38,153 nucleotides of DNA from Desulfobacteraceae bacterium (lineage in GTDB: Bacteria > Desulfobacterota > Desulfobacteria > Desulfobacterales > Desulfobacteraceae), in assembly GCA_024225635.1 (NCBI GenBank), contig JAAEMK010001395.1, forward strand, positions 1-38,153, given 5' to 3'. Below, in pieces: positions 7,626 to 16,643 of this stretch. The notes under the pieces are model-generated. The model had not been told where the DNA came from, made no database searches, and was given only the letters and a program-made list of their open reading frames with translations. Made by a program: the position numbers and the translations under genes. How positions within the stretch are numbered: position 1 is the first letter of the stretch; each line of letters starts with the position of its first letter.

Positions 7626-8390
7626 TTATTTTTTTTCCGTATGGACCACGTATCGTCCCCGGCCAGCCTTTTTTGCCTCATACATGGCAAGGTCCGCTTG
7701 CTTTAACAGGGAGCGCGGCCCCTTAGTTGTCTTTTCCAGAAAACTGATCCCTATTGACGAATTGATGAAAACCGTGGCTGAGGTCAGGTCGAATGGTTTT
7801 TTAAGGCTCAACAGAATCTTCCGGGCAGTGGTGAACGCCTCTTCTTCCTCCTTGAGATCAGGCAAAAGAACGACAAATTCATCTCCGCCAAGACGGGCGG
7901 AAATGCCCGCGTCTCCCGTCTCGGATTTTATCCTTTCACCCACTTGGCTTAAAAGTTCATCTCCCGCGTCATGGCCATGGGTGTCGTTGACAGGCTTGAA
8001 TTTGTCCAGGTCAAGGAGAAGCAAAGCCAGTTTTCCGCCCTTTCTTTGCGCCTTCTCAAATACCGCGTCCAGTGTCTCATGGAAAAGTCCGCGATTGGGC
8101 AGGCCGGTCAATGGATCATGCTTTGCCTGATGAAGTTGATTGCTGGTTTTTTGAAGGTTCTTGTCCATGAATTCCAGATGAAGATCCCGGCCCTCTTTCT
8201 GGATCATCAGCATGGCAATATTTTCAGCAAGCTCCGCAAGTTCCCGGTCAATATCCTTGCGCACGGTATATGCCAGCAATCTTTGCCCGGCTTTCAGCTG
8301 AGTGTCATGGCAATCCGCAGTGATGATATCCGACACAATTGCGTTGAGTTCTTTTAAATCGGTCATTTGATTTTCATTTTTCATACCCAT
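7626..8390 (-). CDS. GGDEF-domain diguanylate cyclase
   Basis: About 254 residues from the preferred ATG; a TTG nine bases further up would add three. The N-terminal region (to about 90) is helical with no recognised sensor domain. It leads through a short coiled-coil linker into HDPLTGLPNR, the standard entry of a GGDEF domain. The active motif LGGDEF is intact, as are the metal-binding LLLLDLDKFKPVND and the NDTHGHDAGDELL segments, so it should make cyclic di-GMP from two GTP. The RxxD inhibitory site that normally lies just before the active motif is replaced by GDAG, so feedback inhibition by c-di-GMP is probably absent. There is no membrane segment, so it is cytosolic. Confidence 0.88.
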   Translation of the reverse strand: MGMKNENQMTDLKELNAIVSDIITADCHDTQLKAGQRLLAYTVRKDIDRELAELAENIAMLMIQKEGRDLHLEFMDKNLQKTSNQLHQAKHDPLTGLPNRGLFHETLDAVFEKAQRKGGKLALLLLDLDKFKPVNDTHGHDAGDELLSQVGERIKSETGDAGISARLGGDEFVVLLPDLKEEEEAFTTARKILLSLKKPFDLTSATVFINSSIGISFLEKTTKGPRSLLKQADLAMYEAKKAGRGRYVVHTEKK

Positions 8391-8599
8391 TGCATCCAAT
8401 CCTGAAAATTTAATCCTTGTGGGAGCAGCGCTTTCAAAAGACCAGGGCGCTAAATCCTCGGTACCCCTTGCTCCATGGGGGGAGAACTGTCTATCAATTC
8501 GCTGGGATTGTCAACCAAAAAGCTGATTCCTATTGCCGGGATATGGGCGGCCCGTCTTGTTGGCCCCGGGAAGGGAATGCTCGTGTAAATCGGAATTGA

Positions 8600-8655
8600 T
8601 TTCACGTTTTTTTCACATCAATTTCACCCGGTGTTCACCTTCCGTGGATTACATT
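8600..8655 (+). promoter_or_regulatory. Four 11-bp-phased TTTCAC repeats and -10 box: likely OmpR-type regulator operator
   Basis: TTTCAC occurs at 8600, 8611 and 8622, and GTTCAC at 8633, each exactly 11 bases apart. The last copy ends 11 bases before TACATT (8650-8655), a fair -10 element. Tandem 11-bp direct repeats that replace the -35 box are the known layout of OmpR/PhoB-family activator sites. The only such regulator nearby is the fourth gene of the operon that starts at 8684, so autoregulation is likely. The regulator assignment is inferred; the spacing is read directly. Confidence 0.65.
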
Positions 8656-8683
8656 GGGCCGTAAATTCAACATGGAGGGATTC

Positions 8684-10042
8684 ATGAAACCACCGGAGAA
8701 AGAGTCAAAAAACGTAAGCAGACGGCGCAAGCCGGCCGTGACCGCCCTGGTCTGTCTTGGGCTGATCCTGGCCGGGTTCATTGGCATGAACACCCTTGCC
8801 CGTGCCAGAAAGCCGCTGCCGGAAAAAGCGCCCGGGATTTCAGCTTTGGCCGTTGACGCGGTGATTGCCCGATCCCGGGATGTGGTGGTCTTTGTCAAGG
8901 GATACGGCCAGGCCGTTCCCTTTGAGTGCGTTGACATCTCACCTGAGGTGTCCGGGACCGTCAGCCGTGTCAGCCCCAACCTTGTCCAGGGGGGCCAGGT
9001 GAAAAAGGGCGAGATCCTGTTCGAGATCGATGCCGGGGATTATGCCATTGCCAGGGAAAAGGCCGGGATCAACCTGAGATTACAGGATAACAGGGTCAGG
9101 CAGCTCACGGTGGAGTATGAAAACGACCGGGCAAGGCTGCCCGCTGTTCAGCGGACCACCGCCCTTGCCCGTGCCGACCACCTTCGCCTGAAACATCTTT
9201 TTGAACAGGAGCGGGTCGGGACCCTTGCCGGGGTGGAGGGGGCCGAGCAGACCTGTAACACCCTCCTCGACGCTGAATGCTCCCTTATCAAGTCCATTGA
9301 ACTTTACCCCCTCAAGATCCGGGAGGCGGAGGAGAACCGCGCCAATGCCGGGGCCGAGCTTGAGACGGCCAGTCTCAACCTTGAGCGGTGCACGGTCCGG
9401 GCGCCGTTTGACGGGAGAATCCGGGAGGAGCTCATCGAGCCCGGCATGTATCTCGCCACGGGCGCAAGGGCCCTGACCCTGGCAAACGATAACCTGCTGG
9501 AGATCCAGGTTTCCCTAAGCGAGGATGATTGCTTTGGGAAACTCGGGCTGGGAGGGGCGGTTGACTCGGGAAACTGGTTCGAAGGGCTTGAAGCAAGGCC
9601 GTGCCGGGTGGAGACCGTGACCGGAAAGCTGACTTCTTCTGTCCGGGCGACCATCCATCGAATCGTCAAGTATGATCCCGGCTCCAGGACCCTCCTTGTT
9701 GCCGTGCGGATCTCCGGGGACAGCTATCGCCTTGACGAGACCCGGTTTCCCGTTGTGGACGGCATGTTCTGCACCGTGTTCATTCCGGGAAAAACCCTTT
9801 CAAAGGCGATCAAGGTGCCCGTTTCCGTTGTCAATGACGACAACACCGTGTTCATCGCGGAAAACGGCCGCCTTCGAACCGTTGCGGTGGATCTTATCAT
9901 GGAGGACGGGGACCAGGCCTATATTACCGGCAATATCCCCGACGGCACCCCGGTGATCACCACCCGTCTTGCCCATCCCCTGGAAAACCAGCCGGTTGCT
10001 TTCGGGGACACCCGGATGGCGGCGGCTGTGGAGGCGTCATGA
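8684..10042 (+). CDS. RND efflux periplasmic adaptor (membrane fusion protein, HlyD/AcrA family)
   Basis: About 452 residues. The ATG at 8684 was chosen over in-frame upstream codons because GGAGGGA (8674-8680) lies correctly before it. A single N-terminal membrane segment (VTALVCLGLILAGFIGM) anchors the protein facing the periplasm. The biotinyl-lipoyl-like halves are visible: VDISPEVSGTVSRV...GGQVKKGEILFEID, and, after a long coiled-coil hairpin region (about 110-230), CTVRAPFDGRIREELIEPGMYL. The beta-barrel and membrane-proximal parts follow. The adaptor links the inner-membrane RND pump to the TolC channel encoded downstream. Its stop overlaps the pump start (ATGA at 10039-10042), so translation is coupled. 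It is longer than typical AcrA (about 397) because of the extended helical region. Confidence 0.9.
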   Translation: MKPPEKESKNVSRRRKPAVTALVCLGLILAGFIGMNTLARARKPLPEKAPGISALAVDAVIARSRDVVVFVKGYGQAVPFECVDISPEVSGTVSRVSPNLVQGGQVKKGEILFEIDAGDYAIAREKAGINLRLQDNRVRQLTVEYENDRARLPAVQRTTALARADHLRLKHLFEQERVGTLAGVEGAEQTCNTLLDAECSLIKSIELYPLKIREAEENRANAGAELETASLNLERCTVRAPFDGRIREELIEPGMYLATGARALTLANDNLLEIQVSLSEDDCFGKLGLGGAVDSGNWFEGLEARPCRVETVTGKLTSSVRATIHRIVKYDPGSRTLLVAVRISGDSYRLDETRFPVVDGMFCTVFIPGKTLSKAIKVPVSVVNDDNTVFIAENGRLRTVAVDLIMEDGDQAYITGNIPDGTPVITTRLAHPLENQPVAFGDTRMAAAVEAS

Positions 10043-13000
10043 AATCTATCATTAAGGCTTTTTCCGGAAACCGCGTGTTTGCCAACCTTGTCATGGCGCT
10101 GATCCTTGTGGCCGGCATGCTCGCCGCCAATGGGATGGTGCGGGAGGAGATGCCGGACATGGAGCTGGACTTCATCCGTGTCACCGTCGCCTTTCCCGGG
10201 GCCGATCCCGAAGAGATGGAGGAGGGGATCTCACGGAAGATCGAGGACGCCATTGACGGGCTTGCGGGCATTGACGAGCACACCAGCGTCTCCTCCGAAG
10301 GGATTTCCACCACCATCATCACCGTGACCGACGGGTATGATGCCAATGTGCTCCTGGACCGGGTGAGGAACGAGGTGGATGCCATCACCACCTTTCCCGG
10401 GGATGCCGAGACCCCGTCCGTGGTAAGGCCCCAGATCGAGAAGGCCGTGATCAGCCTTGCCCTGACAGGCGACATGCCCGGGGCAAGGCTCAAGGAGTGG
10501 GCCGAATCCGTCAAGCAGGAGATCCAGGCCATTGACGGGGTAAGCCGGGCCGAGGTGTCGGGCACCCGTGCCTATGAGATCTCCATTGAAGTCTCCCAGG
10601 CGACCCTTCTCAAGTACGACCTCACCATTGCCGATATCGCCCGGATCATCGCCGACGCAAGCCAAAACCGGTCCGGCGGAACCATCAAGACCGATGCCGA
10701 AGAGATCCGGGTCAGAACAGTCGGCCGACGCTATACCGGCAAGGAGTTTGCCGGGATCAAGGTGGTCACCGGCGCCCGGGGGGAGACGGTCACTTTGGGA
10801 GAGATCGCCGACATCAGGGACGGGTTTACCGAGAACACCCTGTCCATGGCGGTGAACGGCGCGCCCGGGGTGCTGATCAATGTGCTGGCGGGGGAGGAGG
10901 ACACCATCGGGATCGCCGACCGGGTGATCCGGTTCCAGCGGGAGAAGCAGCTCACCCTTCCGGAGGGCGTCGAAATCATGATCCTGTCCGACAACACCGA
11001 AGGCATCCGGGCAAGCCTTGAAACCCTTGCCAACAACGCTCTGCTGGGGCTTGTCATGGTGTTTTTCCTCCTGTGGCTCTTCATGGACACCACTATTTCC
11101 TTCTGGGTGGGCATGGGCATTCCCACCTCGCTGTTGGGCGGCCTTGCCATTGTCCATTTTGCCGGGATTTCCCTGAACAAGATCACCCTGTTCGGTCTCA
11201 TCATGGTGCTGGGAATCGTGGCCGATGACGCCATTGTGGTGGGGGAGGCGATCTTTGTGCGCCGGAAGAACGGGGATTCGCCGCTTATGGCCGTTGTCAA
11301 CGGCGTGTCCGAGGTGGGCCTGCCCGTGCTTGCCTCCATCCTGACAACTATTGTGGCGTTCATTCCCCTTTACCATATTGACGGGGTGATGGGAAAATTC
11401 ATCATCGCCCTGCCCACGGCGGTGATCGGGTGCCTGGTCATCTCCCTTGTGGAGTGCGTTCTGGTGCTGCCGGCCCATCTCTCCGGTCTCAAGACCGGGG
11501 AAGCCAAACCAAAGACCCGGTTTTTTGCCTTTGTGGACCGGTTCCACCGGATGACGGTGAACAGCATGGATTGGATCGCCCAACGGATCTATCTGCCCCT
11601 TTTAAAACGGGTGGTGGGGATGCGGTATGTGGCCGTCTGCATGGCCCTGGTGATGCTGCTCCTGTGCGCAGGGCTTGTCAGGGGCGGGTTTATCCGGTTC
11701 AATGTCTTTCCTAAGTCCGCATCCTCCATTGTCACAAGCGTCATTGAATTTCCCGAAGGCTCCCCCCATGGGGTTACGGAGCGGGCGGTTTCCCAAGTGG
11801 CCCTTGGGGCGGAACGGGCGGCCCGGCGGTTTTCCCTTCCCACGGGCGGGGAGCTTATCGTCAACATTCTTTCCACCGTGGGCCAGGCAGCCGGGGAGAA
11901 AGCGGGTTCGGTAAAGACGGGCCAGCCTCATGTGGGGGGTGTCCGGGTGACGCTTATGGACCCGGACATCAGCGGGGTTCACTCCGAGGAGTTCATCCGG
12001 GCCTGGGAAGAGGAGGCGGGCGACCTTGCCGGGGTGCAGACCCTTGAATTCACCGCCTCCAATGCCGGTCCCCCGGGCGCACCCCTGGAGATCTGCTTCC
12101 GGGGAGACTCCCTTTCCGGGATTTCAGGGGCCGCCGACGAGACCATGGCACGGCTCAGGCAAATAAATGGGGTGACCCAGGTCTTTTCGAACAACGCCCC
12201 CGGGAAAAACGAGTTCAAGTTTTACCTCAAACCCGGGGCCGAACACCTGGGCCTGACGGTGGCCGATCTTGCTTCCCAGGTGTACGGGGGCTTTTACGGC
12301 GTGGAAGCGATAAAGGTGCAGCGGGGGGACAACGAGGTGGAGGTTAATGTGAGGCTGGCGGCAGCCGAGCGGGCAAGCCTTGCCGGTATCAGGGATTTTA
12401 TGGTCCGGACCGGTGCAGGCGCCAGGGTGCCCCTGTCCAGTGTGGCGGATATTGCCTATGGTCCCGGGTTCTCCTCCATCACCCGAAAGGACGGCCGGCG
12501 CCAGGTGATGGTGAGCGCGGAGGTGGATACCGCCATGGTGGTTGCGGGGGATGTGATCGATCAATTGAACCGGGATTTTTTCCCGGAGCTCAAGGCAAAA
12601 TATCCCGCTACCACCATCTCCTTTGAAGGGGACGCCAAGCGGTCACGGGAGTCGTTCTCAAGCCTCTATCTCTGGGTGCCCATTGCAGTCATGGGAATGT
12701 TTTTGATCATCGCCACCATGTTCCGCTCCTATGTCCAGCCCCTGGTGGTGCTTTTTACGGTTCCCTTTGGGCTTGTGGGCGCGGTGCTGGGCCATTTTGC
12801 CATGGGAGAGATGCTCTCCCTTTTGAGCGTGTTCGGCATGGTGGCTCTCATCGGCGTGGTGGTCAACGATGCCATCGTGCTCATGGAGCGGATCAACATG
12901 AACCTGGCGGAGGGCATGGCTTTTTACGAGGCCCTGTTCCAGGGCGGCGTGCGCAGGTTCAGGGCGGTGATGCTCACCTCCATCAGCACGGTGGGGGGGC

Positions 13001-13272
13001 TGCTGCCCCTGATCACGGAAACGAGCCAGTATGCCAGGCAGCTGGTGCCCATGGGCATCTCCCTTGCCTTTGGGGTTGCCTTTGCGACGGTGTTGACCCT
13101 GGTGCTCATTCCCTGCTTCTTTACCATCATCAACGATCTGCGCCTGGCCGGGGCAAAACTTTCCGGCAGGCGGGATATCACACGGGAGGGCCTGGAACCG
13201 GCTTTTACACGTAACCAGGGGCAGGAATCCAGGTTCGCGCCGGGTGTCACCGCTCCGGGAGAAGGTGCATGA
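10039..13272 (+). CDS. RND-family efflux pump, inner-membrane transporter (AcrB/MdtBC/HAE1-like)
   Basis: 1077 residues, the usual size for an HAE1-type resistance-nodulation-division pump. The N-terminal membrane helix (NRVFANLVMALILVAGM) is followed by a large periplasmic porter loop, six helices, a second periplasmic loop and six more helices. The paired aspartates of the proton relay are present in TM4 (GIVADDAIVVGE, D396-D397), with the matching GVVVNDAIVLMERIN in the second half. Within the family it is closer to the divergent deltaproteobacterial group than to E. coli AcrB, and the substrates cannot be told from sequence. The start and stop both overlap neighbouring genes by ATGA, making it the second gene of a five-gene operon. 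Confidence 0.93.
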   Translation: MKSIIKAFSGNRVFANLVMALILVAGMLAANGMVREEMPDMELDFIRVTVAFPGADPEEMEEGISRKIEDAIDGLAGIDEHTSVSSEGISTTIITVTDGYDANVLLDRVRNEVDAITTFPGDAETPSVVRPQIEKAVISLALTGDMPGARLKEWAESVKQEIQAIDGVSRAEVSGTRAYEISIEVSQATLLKYDLTIADIARIIADASQNRSGGTIKTDAEEIRVRTVGRRYTGKEFAGIKVVTGARGETVTLGEIADIRDGFTENTLSMAVNGAPGVLINVLAGEEDTIGIADRVIRFQREKQLTLPEGVEIMILSDNTEGIRASLETLANNALLGLVMVFFLLWLFMDTTISFWVGMGIPTSLLGGLAIVHFAGISLNKITLFGLIMVLGIVADDAIVVGEAIFVRRKNGDSPLMAVVNGVSEVGLPVLASILTTIVAFIPLYHIDGVMGKFIIALPTAVIGCLVISLVECVLVLPAHLSGLKTGEAKPKTRFFAFVDRFHRMTVNSMDWIAQRIYLPLLKRVVGMRYVAVCMALVMLLLCAGLVRGGFIRFNVFPKSASSIVTSVIEFPEGSPHGVTERAVSQVALGAERAARRFSLPTGGELIVNILSTVGQAAGEKAGSVKTGQPHVGGVRVTLMDPDISGVHSEEFIRAWEEEAGDLAGVQTLEFTASNAGPPGAPLEICFRGDSLSGISGAADETMARLRQINGVTQVFSNNAPGKNEFKFYLKPGAEHLGLTVADLASQVYGGFYGVEAIKVQRGDNEVEVNVRLAAAERASLAGIRDFMVRTGAGARVPLSSVADIAYGPGFSSITRKDGRRQVMVSAEVDTAMVVAGDVIDQLNRDFFPELKAKYPATTISFEGDAKRSRESFSSLYLWVPIAVMGMFLIIATMFRSYVQPLVVLFTVPFGLVGAVLGHFAMGEMLSLLSVFGMVALIGVVVNDAIVLMERINMNLAEGMAFYEALFQGGVRRFRAVMLTSISTVGGLLPLITETSQYARQLVPMGISLAFGVAFATVLTLVLIPCFFTIINDLRLAGAKLSGRRDITREGLEPAFTRNQGQESRFAPGVTAPGEGA

Positions 13273-14603
13273 AAAAGTTTATCGTAAGTGTTGTGTTGAC
13301 CCTTGTTTTATCCGCGACCGGTTGGGCCGTTGCCGAAGAAAAGCGTGTGCTCACCCTGGAATGGGCAAAGGCCACGGCCCTTTTGAACAACCCGGACCTG
13401 GGTGCGGCAAAGGAGCGGACCCTCCAGGCCCTGGAGCTTGTGAACCAGGCCCGGGCCGCGTATCTTCCCTCCATATCCCATACCACCTCCTGGCAGTATA
13501 CCGAAGCCACCGGGGAGGGGAGCCCGGCGTTTGACGAGAACCAGTACGCCAACCGCCTCTCCGTCACCCAGGTGCTGTTCAACGGGTTCCTGACCCGCTA
13601 TGCCACCCTTTCCGCCAGGGCGGGGGTGAAGATGAGCCGGGAAGGGGAGCAGGATGCCAGGCGGCTGTTGATCTGGAACGTGTCCCAGGGTTTTCTCAAC
13701 ATTCAGCTGGCCCGGGAGAACATGGCCATTGCCCGGTCGGACATGGAATACAATACCGCCCTGGCGCGGGAGGCCGGGGCCAAACTCAAGGCCGGTACCG
13801 GGTCGTTAAGCGATCACATGAACTTCGAGATCCGGGTTAATTCGGCCCGGGCTTCCCTGATCGAGGCAAAACAGAGCTACCGGGAAGCCCTGTTCGCCCT
13901 GTATGCCCTCATGGGCGAGACCATCCCCGGGGATGTGGATGCCATTGAGATTGAAGGGCTGAACCCGGACAGGGGCGCAGTGCCCCTTGATCCGGACTCC
14001 CGGATCATGGCCGCCCTCGAGAATCGGCCCGACCTGAAACAGGATCGGCTGGCCCTTGAACAGGCGGACGCCGAGGTGGAAAAGGCGAAATCCGGGTTCT
14101 ATCCTGAACTCACCCTAACCGGTGCCTATGGCTCCGATGGCAGTTGGGAGGAGGTGGGGGACAGGGATGAATTGGGGGCCAGCCTGGGGCTCAAGCTGAA
14201 TTTTAATCTCTTTGCCGGGGGCGCTACCCGCTCCAAGGTGAGCCAGGCCAGGTCGGGCAAACGGGAAAAGGAGAAAGATCTGGAAAAAGCCCGGATTGAT
14301 GCTATATCTGATGTCAGGGCGTCGTTTACCAGTGTGGTTTCAGCCGGGGAACAGCTTACGCTTCAGGAGACGAATGTGGAGCTTGTGACCCGGACCCGTG
14401 ATCTTGTGGAAAAGGAGTACCGGGCGGGCCAGGTCTCCCTGGTGCGGCTCAACGAGGCCCAGAACACCCTGGTGGCTTCCCGGGGGGAACTTGCCAAGGC
14501 CCGGGTCTCCCTGGCGCTTGCCCTGGAGCAGCTGGATTATTACACTGGAAAGAACATCGGGAAATGGGAAGAATATGGAAAAAGTCAGGGTATTGATCGT
14601 TGA
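13269..14603 (+). CDS. TolC-family outer-membrane efflux channel
   Basis: 444 residues with a clear signal peptide (MKKFIVSVVLTLVLSATGWAVA, about 1-22). The mature protein has two internally similar halves typical of TolC/OEP proteins: long alpha-helical stretches (EWAKATALLNNPDL; the QARAAYLPS motif near the beginning of each half; RPDLKQDRLALEQADAEVEKAKSGFYPEL in the second half) and a final ARVSLALALEQLDYYTG. It forms the trimeric outer-membrane exit duct for the RND pump encoded just before it. Start and pump stop overlap by four bases. Its last 29 bases overlap the start of the response regulator gene, an unusually long overlap that couples pump and regulator translation. Confidence 0.92.
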   Translation: MKKFIVSVVLTLVLSATGWAVAEEKRVLTLEWAKATALLNNPDLGAAKERTLQALELVNQARAAYLPSISHTTSWQYTEATGEGSPAFDENQYANRLSVTQVLFNGFLTRYATLSARAGVKMSREGEQDARRLLIWNVSQGFLNIQLARENMAIARSDMEYNTALAREAGAKLKAGTGSLSDHMNFEIRVNSARASLIEAKQSYREALFALYALMGETIPGDVDAIEIEGLNPDRGAVPLDPDSRIMAALENRPDLKQDRLALEQADAEVEKAKSGFYPELTLTGAYGSDGSWEEVGDRDELGASLGLKLNFNLFAGGATRSKVSQARSGKREKEKDLEKARIDAISDVRASFTSVVSAGEQLTLQETNVELVTRTRDLVEKEYRAGQVSLVRLNEAQNTLVASRGELAKARVSLALALEQLDYYTGKNIGKWEEYGKSQGIDR

Positions 14604-15255
14604 GGACAACCACGATATCGTGGATAACATCACCGATTTTCTGGAGGCAAAGGGGCTGATGCTCGATTTTGCCATGGACGGCATCGGCGGGCTGCATCTT
14701 GCCATCACCAATGAGTATGACGTGATCGTCCTGGATATCATGCTGCCGGGTATGGACGGCATTACCCTGTGCAAAAAACTGAGGCGGGAGGCCCGGAACG
14801 ATACCCCGGTTCTCATGCTAACGGCCCGGGACACCCTGGAGGACAAGCTTTCGGGCTTTGACTCCGGGGCCGACGATTACCTGGTCAAGCCCTTTGCCCT
14901 CCAGGAGCTGGAAGCTCGGATACGGGCCCTGTCCGGCCGCAGAACCCGCAGCCTGCGCACCCTCCGGGTCTCGGACCTTGTCCTGGACCTTGGCACCCTT
15001 GAGGTGAAGCGGGGGCCCACCGCCATTGAGCTCAACAACATCTGCACCTCCATCCTCAAGATCCTCATGGAGGCATCCCCGGATCTTGTGACACGCCGCC
15101 GCCTGGAGCATGAGTTGTGGGGGGACACGCCGCCCGGCAGCGATGCCCTGCGAAGCCACATGTACACCCTGCGAAAAAAGATAGACAAGCCATTCGGCAC
15201 CCATCTCGTGGAGACGGTCCACGGCAAAGGGTTCCGGTTGAGGGAGCAGCCATGA
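14575..15255 (+). CDS. OmpR-family response regulator
   Basis: 226 residues. The receiver domain (1-118) has the acidic pocket E10/D11, the phosphorylation site D54 (DVIVLDIMLPGMDG), and the conserved switch Thr and Lys (MLTAR and DYLVKPFA). The C-terminal winged-helix domain (about 130-226) has RRRLEHELWGD, the recognition-helix segment LRSHMYTLRKKIDKP, and the hairpin GTHLVETVHGKGFRL. The start lies inside the TolC gene (ATG at 14575), and the stop overlaps the kinase start by four bases. It should be phosphorylated by that kinase and is the best candidate to bind the phased repeats at 8600-8643, thereby controlling its own operon. Confidence 0.93.
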   Translation: MEKVRVLIVEDNHDIVDNITDFLEAKGLMLDFAMDGIGGLHLAITNEYDVIVLDIMLPGMDGITLCKKLRREARNDTPVLMLTARDTLEDKLSGFDSGADDYLVKPFALQELEARIRALSGRRTRSLRTLRVSDLVLDLGTLEVKRGPTAIELNNICTSILKILMEASPDLVTRRRLEHELWGDTPPGSDALRSHMYTLRKKIDKPFGTHLVETVHGKGFRLREQP

Positions 15256-16538
15256 GGTTCTACCACAGCATCCGGTTCAGGATCATTGCCACCATCCTGC
15301 TGTTCGGGTTTGTGCTGATCGTGCTCAACTCCGGCATCATCTTTTTTGTCATGGGCAAGGGTATGTCAGGCCTTATCAAAAACCTGCTTGCCACCGAGGC
15401 GGAGTATTTTGAGTATCGCTACACCCAGGACAGGGCAACAGCCCTTCCCCATTCCAAATATATGCAGGTGTTCAAGGGGATTGACCGGGTGCCCGGACAT
15501 TTCAGGGACCGGGTCAGGGATCTTGGCGACGGGGTCCATGCCTTTCACGAACCCGGCAGGAAGCGGCCCATTCATATCGCCGTGATGGAACTCCCGGACA
15601 CGGTGGAGCGCTATTACATGGTTTTCCACGGCAGGCAGTTCATGGAGGAGAATGATCCCATACGCCCCCGCCAGATGTTGATGATTTCCCTTGCCGTCCT
15701 TCTTATTCCGGGCCTCCTGCTCGGGCTGTTCACCTCCCGGGCCATCCTTAAGCCCATGGTTCGGCTCATGGAAAAGATCCGGGCATTAAACCCCGAGGAC
15801 CTGCCTTCCAACCTTTCTGACAAAACATACGCCAACGAGATCGGCGTCCTCACAACCACCCTGGAACAGACCATGGCAAGGATAAGGCAGTTCATCGACC
15901 GGGAAAAAGAGTTCACCCGGAACGCAAGCCACGAGCTTCGCACCCCATTGACCATTGTTAAGGGGGCGGTTGAGATCATGCAGGCACAGCCGGAAGCTGA
16001 AACCAACGGTCTCATCAAACGGCCCCTTGCCAGGATAAAGCGGTCCGTCTTTCAAATGGAGAACACCATCGAGACTTTTTTGTGGCTGGCCAGGGAGGAT
16101 GTTGATCCCACGGGGCACTGCCGGGTGGGCGAGGTGGTCAACCGGGCCGTTGAAGGCAACCGCCACATACTCCAGGGAAAACCGGTGGAGATCGAACTTC
16201 TGGTGGATAACGCGGTTACCCTCGGGGTCAAGGAGGAGATCCTTTATATTGTTGTCAGCAACCTGATAAAGAACGCCTTTTCCTACACCCGGAAAGGAAA
16301 GGTGACCATCATTGTCGATCCCGGTTTCCTTGAGGTGTCGGACACGGGCACGGGCATTGATGACGGCCGGATCGAAACCGTGACAAAGGCCCATGTCAAG
16401 GGAGAGGAGAGCTCGGGGTTCGGCCTGGGCCTCAACATCGTGGAACGGCTCTGCACCCGGTTCGGCTGGAAAATCGACATCGCAAGCCCGCCCGGGCAAG
16501 GCACCCGGGTGAGAATCCTGTACAAAAACGCGGCATAA
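15252..16538 (+). CDS. Sensor histidine kinase, partner of the efflux-operon response regulator
   Basis: 428 residues from the ATG at 15252, which overlaps the regulator stop (ATGA). Two membrane helices (about 10-32 and 140-160) enclose a periplasmic domain of about 105 residues without a recognised fold. A short HAMP-like linker (RAILKPMVRLMEKIRALNPEDLP) leads to the H-box with phosphorylated H227 in NASHELRTPLTIVKG. Then come the N-box (VSNLIKNAFSYT), the G1 box (VSDTGTGID) and the G2 box (FGLGLNIVERL), all intact. The kinase therefore looks functional, sensing an envelope signal, perhaps a pump substrate or membrane damage, and driving efflux expression. The family resembles the BaeS/RssA-like kinases often found with RND pumps. 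Confidence 0.92.
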   Translation: MRFYHSIRFRIIATILLFGFVLIVLNSGIIFFVMGKGMSGLIKNLLATEAEYFEYRYTQDRATALPHSKYMQVFKGIDRVPGHFRDRVRDLGDGVHAFHEPGRKRPIHIAVMELPDTVERYYMVFHGRQFMEENDPIRPRQMLMISLAVLLIPGLLLGLFTSRAILKPMVRLMEKIRALNPEDLPSNLSDKTYANEIGVLTTTLEQTMARIRQFIDREKEFTRNASHELRTPLTIVKGAVEIMQAQPEAETNGLIKRPLARIKRSVFQMENTIETFLWLAREDVDPTGHCRVGEVVNRAVEGNRHILQGKPVEIELLVDNAVTLGVKEEILYIVVSNLIKNAFSYTRKGKVTIIVDPGFLEVSDTGTGIDDGRIETVTKAHVKGEESSGFGLGLNIVERLCTRFGWKIDIASPPGQGTRVRILYKNAA

Positions 16539-16581
16539 AACAGGGATTTGTATCGTCAGTGGTGTGATCTGCTAAGGTTGT

Positions 16582-16589
16582 GCTATAAT
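16582..16589 (+). promoter_or_regulatory. Extended -10 promoter upstream of the PAS sensor gene
   Basis: A perfect TATAAT (16584-16589) preceded by TG one base upstream (TGCTATAAT) forms an extended -10 element; no good -35 box is seen. It sits about 55 bases before the probable ATG of the next gene, so that gene need not depend on the efflux operon. Confidence 0.5.
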
Positions 16590-16643
16590 TGCGAGTTGTT
16601 GTGTTTGATCGCCCTGGATTATAATGTCAAGCAGGATGTTGAA

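Noticed and set aside
10231-11583. 450-codon minus-strand open frame inside the RND pump gene
   Set aside because: His/Gly/Asp-rich translation typical of the antisense of a GC-rich membrane protein gene; no ribosome-binding site.
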